A stretch of DNA of 5,706 nucleotides, taken from contig JABAYZ010000012.1 in the NCBI GenBank assembly GCA_018608735.1, positions 854 through 6,559 on the forward strand, in the 5' to 3' direction. Position 1 is the first letter of the stretch. Each line of letters opens with the position of its first letter. The notes below the pieces were generated by a model that was not told where the DNA came from, made no database searches, and saw only the letters and a list, made by a program, of their open reading frames with translations. Origin of the DNA: Flavobacteriaceae bacterium. GTDB lineage: Bacteria; Bacteroidota; Bacteroidia; Flavobacteriales; Flavobacteriaceae. Positions 1 to 5,706 of this stretch are shown piece after piece. The translations under genes and the position numbers were made by a program.

Positions 1-1
1 C

Positions 2-316
2 ATTACCGATAATTATTTGAACGAAACCCGCTTTGCACAAAGCTTTGCACGGGGAAAATTCAGGATCAAAAAATGGGGGAAAGTCCGGATAACAAGAGAA
101 TTAAAGGCACGCCAAGTTTCTGAGTTTAATATAAAAATTGGACTTAAAGAGATCAGTGTCGAAGAATATGAGCTTGTCTTTGAAACTATTTTTCAAAAAA
201 TAAAGCAGGCAGTAGGGCACAATACTCCTGTAGTTCAAAAGAAAAAAATATCAGACTACCTCTTTTATCGAGGCTGGGAAAAGCAAAAGGTTTACGATGC
301 CTTACGAGACCTTTAG
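2..316 (+). CDS. recX: RecX family regulatory protein, C-terminal part (5' end outside window)
   Basis: RecX proteins bind RecA filaments in the cytoplasm and modulate recombination and SOS activity. The frame is open from the left edge of the window, so the gene begins upstream; 104 residues and a TAG stop are visible, about two thirds of a usual RecX of roughly 150 residues. The opening residues read LNETRFAQSFARGKFRIKKW, which matches the RecX family signature (a Phe-x-Asn/Asp-x-x-Arg-Phe-Ala core, then a basic Lys-Trp-Gly stretch and an Arg-Glu-Leu helix). The end, with YLFYRGW and then a Val-Tyr-Asp-Ala-Leu stretch, fits the last three-helix repeat, where a Gly-[FYW] turn precedes the final helix. 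The TTG at 17 is an internal Leu codon, not a start, because the frame continues to its left with family-like residues. It is convergent with bioB, with no functional link to biotin expected. Confidence 0.92.
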   Translation: MTDNYLNETRFAQSFARGKFRIKKWGKVRITRELKARQVSEFNIKIGLKEISVEEYELVFETIFQKIKQAVGHNTPVVQKKKISDYLFYRGWEKQKVYDALRDL

Positions 317-322
317 TGCATG

Positions 323-1408
323 TTATTCTTTTACAGTTCGCGATAATTCATTTCGTTCAATAGTGTGTTCTGGACGAGTCCATTTTGGTTTTTCTCCAAT
401 AGCTTCTAATTTAGAAGAATCGGCTTCAACCGTTTCTGGCTGGCTTTTTTTAACAAAGGGAGCTTGGGCTTTTAATCCAAGGCTTTTAAATAAGTCCATA
501 TCACTATTGATATCGGGATTAGGTGTTGTCAATAATTTATCCCCTGCAAAAATTGAATTAGCTCCAGACATAAAACAAAAAGCTTGACCTTCTGGAGACA
601 TTTCGGTTCGTCCAGCCGATAAACGAACCTGAGTTGTTGGCATTATTATTCTTGTAGTAGCAACCATTCGAACCATGTCCCAAATTGCGATAGGTTCTTG
701 TTCTGCAAGAGGTGTACCTTCAACAGCTACTAAAGCGTTTATAGGGACCGATTCCGGATAAGGCTCAAGAGATGATAAAGCAACTAACATGTTGATTCGA
801 TCATCAATGGATTCTCCCATTCCTATAATGCCGCCAGAACACACTGTTACATTTGTTTTTCGAACATTATCTATTGTATCCAGTCGATCTTGGTAAGCTC
901 GTGTAGAAATTACATCTTTATAATAATCTTCAGAAGTGTCTAGGTTATGATTATATGCATATAGTCCAGCTTCAGCTAATCGTTTGGCTTGATTCTCTGT
1001 AATCATTCCTAAAGTGCAGCATACTTCCATTTTCAATTTATTAAGCGTACGAACCATTTCTAAAACTTGGTCAAACTCTTGACCATCTTTTACATTTCTC
1101 CAAGCAGCACCCATACAAACTCTAGAAGACCCCGATGCTTTTGCACGTAAAGCTTGAGCTTTGACAGTTTGTACACTCATCAAATCATTACCCTCCAATC
1201 CTGTATGGTAACGTGCAGCTTGTGGGCAGTATCCACAATCTTCTGGACAGCCACCCGTTTTGATAGAAATCAATGTACTGACCTGAACCACATTTGGATC
1301 GTGATGAAGGCGGTGTGTGCTCGCTGCCTGAAAAACAAGATCCATTATTGGTTTATCATAAATAGCTCGAATCTCGTTGGTTGTCCAGTCTTTTCTAGTA
1401 TTACTCAT
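323..1408 (-). CDS. bioB: Biotin synthase BioB (radical SAM)
   Basis: BioB inserts sulfur into dethiobiotin to form biotin, the last step of the pathway, in the cytoplasm. The 361-residue protein has the radical-SAM CxxxCxxC motif at Cys54, Cys58 and Cys61, which binds the [4Fe-4S] cluster. The [2Fe-2S] sulfur-donor site is complete by comparison with E. coli BioB: Cys98 (in RVCMGAAWR), Cys130 (in MEVCCTLG), Cys190 (in VTVCSGG) and Arg262 (in VRLSAGR). The substrate/SAM motif YNHNLDTS lies at 152-159. A second Cys (131) directly follows cluster ligand Cys130. From about residue 320 a charged tail of some 40 residues (with Glu-Lys-Pro-Lys-Trp and Pro-x-His-Thr-Ile-Glu-Arg) differs from the E. 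coli C-terminus; I recall such tails from Bacteroidota BioB. ATG start (1406-1408), TAA stop; no clear Shine-Dalgarno, only an A/T-rich leader. It is the last gene of the operon, 48 nt after the ketoacyl synthase gene. Confidence 0.98.
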   Translation of the reverse strand: MSNTRKDWTTNEIRAIYDKPIMDLVFQAASTHRLHHDPNVVQVSTLISIKTGGCPEDCGYCPQAARYHTGLEGNDLMSVQTVKAQALRAKASGSSRVCMGAAWRNVKDGQEFDQVLEMVRTLNKLKMEVCCTLGMITENQAKRLAEAGLYAYNHNLDTSEDYYKDVISTRAYQDRLDTIDNVRKTNVTVCSGGIIGMGESIDDRINMLVALSSLEPYPESVPINALVAVEGTPLAEQEPIAIWDMVRMVATTRIIMPTTQVRLSAGRTEMSPEGQAFCFMSGANSIFAGDKLLTTPNPDINSDMDLFKSLGLKAQAPFVKKSQPETVEADSSKLEAIGEKPKWTRPEHTIERNELSRTVKE

Positions 1409-1424
1409 AGGTATAAATTATATT

Positions 1425-1432
1425 CAAAAATA
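1425..1432 (-). promoter_or_regulatory. Possible Bacteroidota-type -7 box upstream of bioB
   Basis: Read on the minus strand, these bases are TATTTTTG, an exact match to the TAnnTTTG -7 consensus of Bacteroidota sigma-A promoters. It lies in the 48-nt gap between the ketoacyl synthase gene and bioB, with 16 nt separating it from the bioB ATG. This would give a very short leader. No TTTG-like -33 element is visible at the expected distance upstream, and the region is so T-rich that a chance match is likely. If real, it would let bioB be transcribed apart from the rest of the operon. Confidence 0.22.
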
Positions 1433-1456
1433 AGAAATTCTATTTAGCTAAAAATA

Positions 1457-2587
1457 CTAAATTTTACTTATTAAAACACTTACAGCGCTCCCGCCAAAAC
1501 CAACAGCATTGACTAAAATATTTTGAATTTTTTTTGGTTCAAAAGAATGCGTAGCATAGGGCGATGATATAAATTCTTGGTGTTCTAACATCAAGAGTGC
1601 AAATTCTATACTTAATGCTCCAGAGGCTCCAAAAGTATGGCCAATTATCGCCTTATTTCCCGTAAGAGCTGGAATTGCAGAACCAAAAACAGTTTGTATA
1701 GCGTTGTATTCGGATTGATCGCCCTTGATAGTTCCAGGAGCATGCATCACAATTATATCGACCTCCTCTAGAGGTAAATCATCAAGGGCAGATACCATTG
1801 CTTCTTGAAAACAAAGTCCATCAACCGATAGTGCTGCACCATGTGAAATAGATTCTGTTGCATACCCAATTCCCTTAATCACCGCTTTGGTTTGAGGTGA
1901 AATTTCTCTTTCTAAAGCCAAAACACAAGCACCTTCTCCTAAAATCATACTGTTCTGATTTTTAGAGAAATCTAACGCACGACATACCCCATCTTTAGCA
2001 TATACTTTTAGAGCTTTCATTTGAGCAATTGTAAAGGGTGTCAAGGGAGCTTCACTTCCGCCAACCAAGAAGTGATCAACTCTTCCAGATTCAATCCAAG
2101 CCACACCGTTAATTAATGCCTGAAGGGCTGATGAGCATGTCATAGAATGAGAAATCACGGGCCCTTTTATTCCAATATCCTGAGCAACCCACGATGCTAA
2201 ATTCCCTAGCGTTGTTGTTGGTGAGCTTAAAGGGGATAATTTTTTTCCATTCAAATAATCAGAAAAATAACCTTCGAATAAACCCGTTGCACCTCGAGAA
2301 GAACCTAAATTAACACCGATCCGCTGCTTATCCCAATCTAAATTCTCCATGGCTCTTCTAGAGGCTATAATTGCATAAATAACCGAGGAATCTAATTTTT
2401 TATATTTTGGGTTTTGTTCTTTTAGGCTTTCACAAAGTTGATTATCATCTTCAGTCAATACTGCTGCATAATAGTTTTCTTTCTTTTGAAAAAAAGAAGT
2501 TCTTGCTTGCATTTTATTCCATATTTTTTTAGCATCTGTTCCCAAAGGAGAAAGGGAACCGTACGATCGAATAGCTATAGGTTTCAT
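1457..2587 (-). CDS. FabF-like beta-ketoacyl-ACP synthase in the biotin operon
   Basis: This is a thiolase-fold condensing enzyme of the KAS I/II (FabB/FabF) type, 376 residues against about 410 for FabF. Such enzymes extend an acyl thioester with malonyl-ACP in the cytoplasm. The catalytic set is present: nucleophile Cys151 (in MTCSSAL), His282 (in MHAPGT), Lys312 and His317 (in NKAIIGH), and the C-terminal gating loop GFGG at 363-366. Two family motifs deviate. The usual HGT[GS]T is HAPGT, and the usual Arg-Asp-Gly-Phe stretch before GEGA is replaced by a longer segment (206-220). It lies between bioA (63-nt gap) and bioB (48-nt gap) on the same strand, so it is probably cotranscribed. From context I infer a role in making the pimeloyl thioester used by BioF. 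Alternatives are a general fatty-acid synthase paralogue, or a relative of the KASs of flexirubin/aryl-polyene clusters recruited here. ATG start, TAG stop. The fold is near certain; the specific function is unknown, so I give no gene symbol. Confidence 0.9.
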   Translation of the reverse strand: MKPIAIRSYGSLSPLGTDAKKIWNKMQARTSFFQKKENYYAAVLTEDDNQLCESLKEQNPKYKKLDSSVIYAIIASRRAMENLDWDKQRIGVNLGSSRGATGLFEGYFSDYLNGKKLSPLSSPTTTLGNLASWVAQDIGIKGPVISHSMTCSSALQALINGVAWIESGRVDHFLVGGSEAPLTPFTIAQMKALKVYAKDGVCRALDFSKNQNSMILGEGACVLALEREISPQTKAVIKGIGYATESISHGAALSVDGLCFQEAMVSALDDLPLEEVDIIVMHAPGTIKGDQSEYNAIQTVFGSAIPALTGNKAIIGHTFGASGALSIEFALLMLEHQEFISSPYATHSFEPKKIQNILVNAVGFGGSAVSVLISKI

Positions 2588-2650
2588 CTTGTTCTGGTTT
2601 ATTGTTGACCCTCGTTATGTTTCATTCTAAATAACCTTTAAAGAATTAGG

Positions 2651-3916
2651 TTAAAGTATTCCAAGTGCTTCTTCAATCGTTTTATATATTTTTTCAAGCT
2701 CTTCAACTGTTATTACATAGGGTGGTAATATATAAATCGTGTTGCCTAAGGGGCGAAGGAAAACACCATTGTCCATAAAAAATTGAAATAATTGGTCTCT
2801 AACTGATCCATATCGATCCATTTGTGTTTCCAAGTCTAAAGCAAAAATAACTCCAAGAACTCTAGTTTTATCAACCTTAGGGTGTGTTTTGATTTTTGCT
2901 TCAAAAGCAAGATGTGCTCGATTTATTAATTGTATTCCTTGTTGTATTTCAGTAGTTTGAAATAACTCAATTGCCGCCAATGCTGCACAACAAGCTAATG
3001 GATTTGCAGTATAGGTATGTCCATGAAATAAACCTTTGGCATTTTTGTCAGACAAAAATGCTTCGAAAATTTGCTCAGAACAGGTTGTAATCGCCATAGG
3101 CATTAATCCAGCAGTAAGGGCCTTTGACAAGCAGATGATATCCGGTTTAATGGTGATTTGATCTGAGGCGAAAGGAGTTCCTGTTTTTCCAAATCCGGTC
3201 ATTACTTCATCGGCAATTTTCAAAACATTGTATTGTTTACAGAGTTTCAACAAAGCGCAAATTCCATCTGCAGGATAAATATGCATGGCTGCAGCGCCTT
3301 GAACTAAAGGTTCATAAATAAACCCCGCAATATCTCCCTCTTGCAACAACTCTTCAAATGATTTTAGAACCTCTGATAAATTTTCAGAATTAGGAACAGG
3401 AATTCGTTTCACATCAATAAAAAAATCTTCAAATGCGCCGTTATAAACAGAAAGTCCTGAAACCGACATAGCACCAAAAGTGTCTCCATGAAAACCATTA
3501 TCAAGCGCTACAAAAACATTTTTTTTTACACCCTGATTATGATGATACTGTATTGCCATTTTTAAAGCGACATCTACTGCGGTCGAACCGTTATCACTGA
3601 AAAAAAGACGGTTTTGATTATAGGGCAATATAGGGATCAAAGCTTCTGACAAGGCCACAGCTGGTTCGTGAGTAAATCCAGCAAAAACTACTTGGTCCAA
3701 CGTTTGCATTTGCATGGCAACTGGGTTGGTTATTTTAGGATTACAATGCCCATATACTGCGGTATACCAAGAAGATATTCCATCGATATAACGATTTCCT
3801 TGATCGTCTTTGAGGTAAACACCCGAAGCCGACGAAATTCCCAACGCATGGGGGTGAATTTGATGCTGAGTTAATGGGTGCCAAATATGTTTAGAATCTC
3901 GAAGTTTTAAACTCAT
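2651..3916 (-). CDS. bioA: Adenosylmethionine-8-amino-7-oxononanoate aminotransferase BioA
   Basis: BioA is a PLP enzyme that transfers an amino group, classically from S-adenosylmethionine, to KAPA (8-amino-7-oxononanoate) to give DAPA (7,8-diaminononanoate). The 421-residue protein is of normal length and class-III aminotransferase type. It opens with HIWHPLTQ (10-17), has the substrate-pocket SSWYTAVYG (48-56) with Trp50, then DNGSTAVDVALKMA (108-121) and FHGDTFGAMSVSG (142-154). PLP-binding Asp236 lies in DEVMTGFGKTG, the Schiff-base Lys265 in CLSKALTAG, and Arg388 in FLRPLGNTIY, matching the carboxylate-binding Arg391 of E. coli. Compared with E. coli BioA as I remember it, Tyr17 is Leu15, Tyr144 is Phe142 and Arg253 is Lys244, while Asp147 is kept as Asp145. 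The ATG overlaps the bioD stop as ATGA, indicating translational coupling. The leader is A-rich with no Shine-Dalgarno. TAA stop. Confidence 0.97.
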   Translation of the reverse strand: MSLKLRDSKHIWHPLTQHQIHPHALGISSASGVYLKDDQGNRYIDGISSWYTAVYGHCNPKITNPVAMQMQTLDQVVFAGFTHEPAVALSEALIPILPYNQNRLFFSDNGSTAVDVALKMAIQYHHNQGVKKNVFVALDNGFHGDTFGAMSVSGLSVYNGAFEDFFIDVKRIPVPNSENLSEVLKSFEELLQEGDIAGFIYEPLVQGAAAMHIYPADGICALLKLCKQYNVLKIADEVMTGFGKTGTPFASDQITIKPDIICLSKALTAGLMPMAITTCSEQIFEAFLSDKNAKGLFHGHTYTANPLACCAALAAIELFQTTEIQQGIQLINRAHLAFEAKIKTHPKVDKTRVLGVIFALDLETQMDRYGSVRDQLFQFFMDNGVFLRPLGNTIYILPPYVITVEELEKIYKTIEEALGIL

Positions 3917-4539
3917 AAATTTTTAAGGTTTTGAGTAAACAAAGAGGCATAATGTTCGACTACTTTAGAGTCAATTAATACTTCTTCATTTATTCTGCCA
4001 ATGATGGGGATTTTGGTTTTTATTGATATAATTGACTCTGTACTTTGGTGTTCATTACCGCTAAAAATTATTCCTGCAACTTTTAAATTTCGATTTCTCA
4101 GTGCTTCAATCGTCAATAAAGTATGGTTGATACTACCCAAATAATGTCTTGATACTAAAACTATTTTATCTTCAGGAAGTATTAAATCTGCTACCGTTTG
4201 TCGATCATTAAGAGGAACTAGTAATCCCCCTGCTCCTTCAATCACAAGATTGTTATTTGTTTTTGGGCGAACTATCTTTTGAATTTCTATTTTAATTTCT
4301 TCAAGTGCTGCTGCTGCATGTGGGCTCATCGGAGTTTGCAAGCACACTCCTTCAGGGTGCAATGTTGTTGTATCCATTGCACCTACAAGTGCTTTAATTT
4401 TTATCGTGTCACTGTTCTCAAGATCTCCTGCCTGAATGGGTTTCCAATAGTCTGCGCCTAGGGCTTTGACAACTATTGCAGAGACTAGTGTTTTTCCAAC
4501 TTCTGTTGAAATACCCGTTATAAAAAAACTATTCGCCAT
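3913..4539 (-). CDS. bioD: ATP-dependent dethiobiotin synthetase BioD
   Basis: BioD closes the ureido ring of dethiobiotin from DAPA, CO2 and ATP in the cytoplasm. The 208-residue protein is a little shorter than E. coli BioD (about 225). A P-loop lies at the N-terminus (G9 to T17, ITGISTEVGKT, with Thr12, Glu13, Lys16 and Thr17). The catalytic-lysine motif WKPIQAG follows at 32-38 (Lys33), a metal-binding Asp at 44 (NSDT), the DAPA-binding SPHAAA loop at 72-77, and EGAGGLLVPL at 101-110, whose Glu101 is the usual metal/nucleotide ligand. ATG start at 4537-4539 lies inside the end of bioF (11-nt overlap), and the TGA stop overlaps the bioA start by 4 nt, so its translation is probably coupled on both sides. 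A purine-rich AAAGAG about 8 nt before the ATG may act as a weak ribosome-binding site. No active-site residue appears to be missing. Confidence 0.97.
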   Translation of the reverse strand: MANSFFITGISTEVGKTLVSAIVVKALGADYWKPIQAGDLENSDTIKIKALVGAMDTTTLHPEGVCLQTPMSPHAAAALEEIKIEIQKIVRPKTNNNLVIEGAGGLLVPLNDRQTVADLILPEDKIVLVSRHYLGSINHTLLTIEALRNRNLKVAGIIFSGNEHQSTESIISIKTKIPIIGRINEEVLIDSKVVEHYASLFTQNLKNL

Positions 4540-5677
4540 GTTGATGCTCTTTAAATGCTTCTAAAAGTTGCGTGATTTGATTAAAACTATTGAAACTGTG
4601 TATGCAAAATCGCAAGCGTTCTTTTCCAATCTGAACGGTTGGCGCAAGAATTGGGCGAATATCAAACCCTTGTTGTTGCAGGAGTATTGCTAATTTCTTC
4701 GTTTCTAAAGTACCGCCAATAATTGCACAATGGATAGCAGAATCACTTTCAATGAAAAATTCTTGTAAGTCCAAACGCTTTAGCTCTTTTTTGAAAAAAA
4801 TAATATTTTTTCTTAGCGTACTTATTGAATTATTGTCTTCTTCAAGAAATAAATAAACTCTTAGTGTTTTGAGAATACAATAAGGCGGTAATGCTGTGGT
4901 ATATATAAATGCTCTAGAAAAATTAAATAAGTATTCTTTTAACTTTTGACTCCCTACTATAGCAGCTCCTTGACTTCCAAGGGCTTTTCCAAAGGTGTGG
5001 ATTCGAGCAAAAATTTTATCCTGTATTCCTAGTTCCTGAGCTTTACCACACCCTGAATTCCCAAAAACTCCAGTTGCATGAGCCTCATCAAGAACTACTA
5101 AACAGTTGTATTTTTTTGCTAATTGAACCAGTTGAATTAAATCTGGTGTATCCCCATCCATTGAAAAAACAGATTCAGTTACAATATAAAAAACCGCATT
5201 TGGATCTTTAATCTTTAACCGCTTGATGCTCTCTTCTAGATCGAATAAGTCGTTATGTTTAAAAGAGTAGCTCTTAGCTAGACCGAGTTGAAGTCCTTCT
5301 CTAATAGAGGTATGGACTAACGCATCATATAGAACAATATCTCCTCTTTGAGGCACACATGACAAAAACCCTAAATTAGCATCATACCCTGAGTTAAATA
5401 CTAAAGCTGCTTCAGTTTCATGAAAAACAGCAAGTTGATTTTCAAGTTGTTCTACAAGCTTAAAGTTCCCCGTCAATAATCTTGATCCAGTACTAGAGTA
5501 TTGACCCAATTTTGAGCATTCATTTAATACAATTGACTCCAATTCACTATTAAGTGCAATTCCTAAATAATCATTTGAAGCAAAATCTATTTTATTTCGA
5601 CTTAGGATAAGGGAACGTAAAGAACTAGTTTTTGCCCTGTTTTCTAATTTGGAATCTAACCTTTCTGGAAATCTCAT
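4529..5677 (-). CDS. bioF: 8-amino-7-oxononanoate synthase BioF
   Basis: BioF is a PLP-dependent alpha-oxoamine synthase. It condenses L-alanine with pimeloyl-ACP (or pimeloyl-CoA), releasing CO2, to give KAPA. From the ATG at 5675-5677 it is 382 residues, normal for the family. Numbered from that Met, the motifs are SNDYLG (34-39), GSRLLTGN (64-71), the PLP-stacking His122 (in VHTS), TESVFSMDGD (167-176), DEAHATGVFG (197-206) with PLP-binding Asp197, and the Schiff-base Lys231 in HTFGKALGSQGA. A C-terminal domain contains Arg-Pro-Ile-Leu-Ala-Pro-Thr-Val. I chose ATG over the TTG six bases upstream because ATG is stronger and the TTG lies within a possible promoter box. The frame has no stop before the window edge, so a further upstream start cannot be excluded. 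First visible gene of the operon; TAG stop 11 nt inside bioD. Confidence 0.96.
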   Translation of the reverse strand: MRFPERLDSKLENRAKTSSLRSLILSRNKIDFASNDYLGIALNSELESIVLNECSKLGQYSSTGSRLLTGNFKLVEQLENQLAVFHETEAALVFNSGYDANLGFLSCVPQRGDIVLYDALVHTSIREGLQLGLAKSYSFKHNDLFDLEESIKRLKIKDPNAVFYIVTESVFSMDGDTPDLIQLVQLAKKYNCLVVLDEAHATGVFGNSGCGKAQELGIQDKIFARIHTFGKALGSQGAAIVGSQKLKEYLFNFSRAFIYTTALPPYCILKTLRVYLFLEEDNNSISTLRKNIIFFKKELKRLDLQEFFIESDSAIHCAIIGGTLETKKLAILLQQQGFDIRPILAPTVQIGKERLRFCIHSFNSFNQITQLLEAFKEHQHGE

Positions 5678-5680
5678 ATT

Positions 5681-5688
5681 CAAAGGTA
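5681..5688 (-). promoter_or_regulatory. Possible -7 promoter box directly before bioF
   Basis: On the minus strand these bases read TACCTTTG, an exact TAnnTTTG match with G/C-containing context, so less likely to be chance than in a pure T-run. Only 3 nt (AAT) separate it from the bioF ATG, so a transcript starting at the usual distance would be leaderless or nearly so. The matching -33 element would lie at or beyond the right edge of the window and cannot be seen. Any biotin-responsive operator (BirA type) would also be outside. Confidence 0.35.
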
Positions 5689-5706
5689 AGAAGTAGATAT
5701 GATAAA

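Noticed and set aside
289..297. GGTTTACGA, resembling half of a BirA operator
   Set aside because: It lies in recX coding sequence at the 3' end of both genes, with no opposing half-site at the expected spacing, so it cannot act as an operator for the bio promoter.
297..587. Plus-strand open frame of 96 codons opposite the end of bioB
   Set aside because: It lies entirely antisense to the well-supported bioB and recX coding sequence, and its translation resembles no protein family I know; it is a shadow frame.
1014..1022. Adjacent Cys130-Cys131 in BioB as a possible extra cluster ligand
   Set aside because: The normal ligand set is complete, and I recall the Cys-Cys-Thr-Leu-Gly form from other BioB proteins, so it is probably ordinary family variation.
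1154..1447. Plus-strand open frame of 97 codons opposite the start of bioB
   Set aside because: It is antisense to the cysteine-motif region of bioB, with Cys/Trp-rich, unprotein-like composition; the smaller plus-strand frames opposite bioA and bioD are the same kind of shadow.
2468..2500. A/T-rich inverted repeat (TTCTTTTGAAAAAAAGAA-like)
   Set aside because: It lies inside the ketoacyl synthase coding sequence and is explained by Phe/Lys codons in an AT-rich genome; it has no GC stem to act as a terminator.
2599..2625. Eight-codon minus-strand frame (MKHNEGQQ) in the bioA-ketoacyl synthase gap
   Set aside because: It is too short to distinguish from chance, has no clear ribosome-binding site, and no attenuator-like hairpin follows it.

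Overview
The window is an AT-rich chromosomal stretch carrying a nearly complete biotin biosynthesis operon on the minus strand. The 3' end of a recX gene converges on it from the plus strand. Several things point to a member of the Bacteroidota, most likely Flavobacteriia. Ribosome-binding sites are poor or absent, with A/T-rich leaders instead. TAnnTTTG-type -7 boxes stand before bioF and possibly bioB. BioB has the long C-terminal tail I associate with that phylum, and the BioA/BioD/BioF sequences have the same flavour. The assignment rests on pattern recognition, not a database search.

Layout on the minus strand, in transcription order from right to left: bioF (ends 4529), bioD (3913-4539), bioA (2651-3916), a FabF-like beta-ketoacyl synthase (1457-2587) and bioB (323-1408). 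The first three genes overlap (bioF/bioD by 11 nt, bioD/bioA by a 4-nt ATGA), so they look translationally coupled. The ketoacyl synthase and bioB follow after short gaps of 63 and 48 nt. The partial recX (stop at 314-316) ends only 6 nt from the bioB stop. No gene-free stretch exceeds 63 nt, and I see no tRNA, rRNA, CRISPR array, insertion sequence or large repeat.

Together BioF, BioA, BioD and BioB catalyse all four ring-forming steps from a pimeloyl thioester and alanine to biotin: KAPA, then DAPA, then dethiobiotin, then biotin. No recognised gene for making the pimeloyl thioester (bioC, bioH, bioG, bioW, bioI, bioZ) is visible. In that position the operon carries the ketoacyl synthase, which keeps a Cys-His-His condensing triad but differs from housekeeping FabF in the pantetheine-binding and acyl-pocket motifs. 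The simplest hypothesis is a pathway-dedicated condensing enzyme for the pimeloyl chain; this is the most interesting point in the window. A second point is that BioA differs from the E. coli enzyme at three active-site positions.
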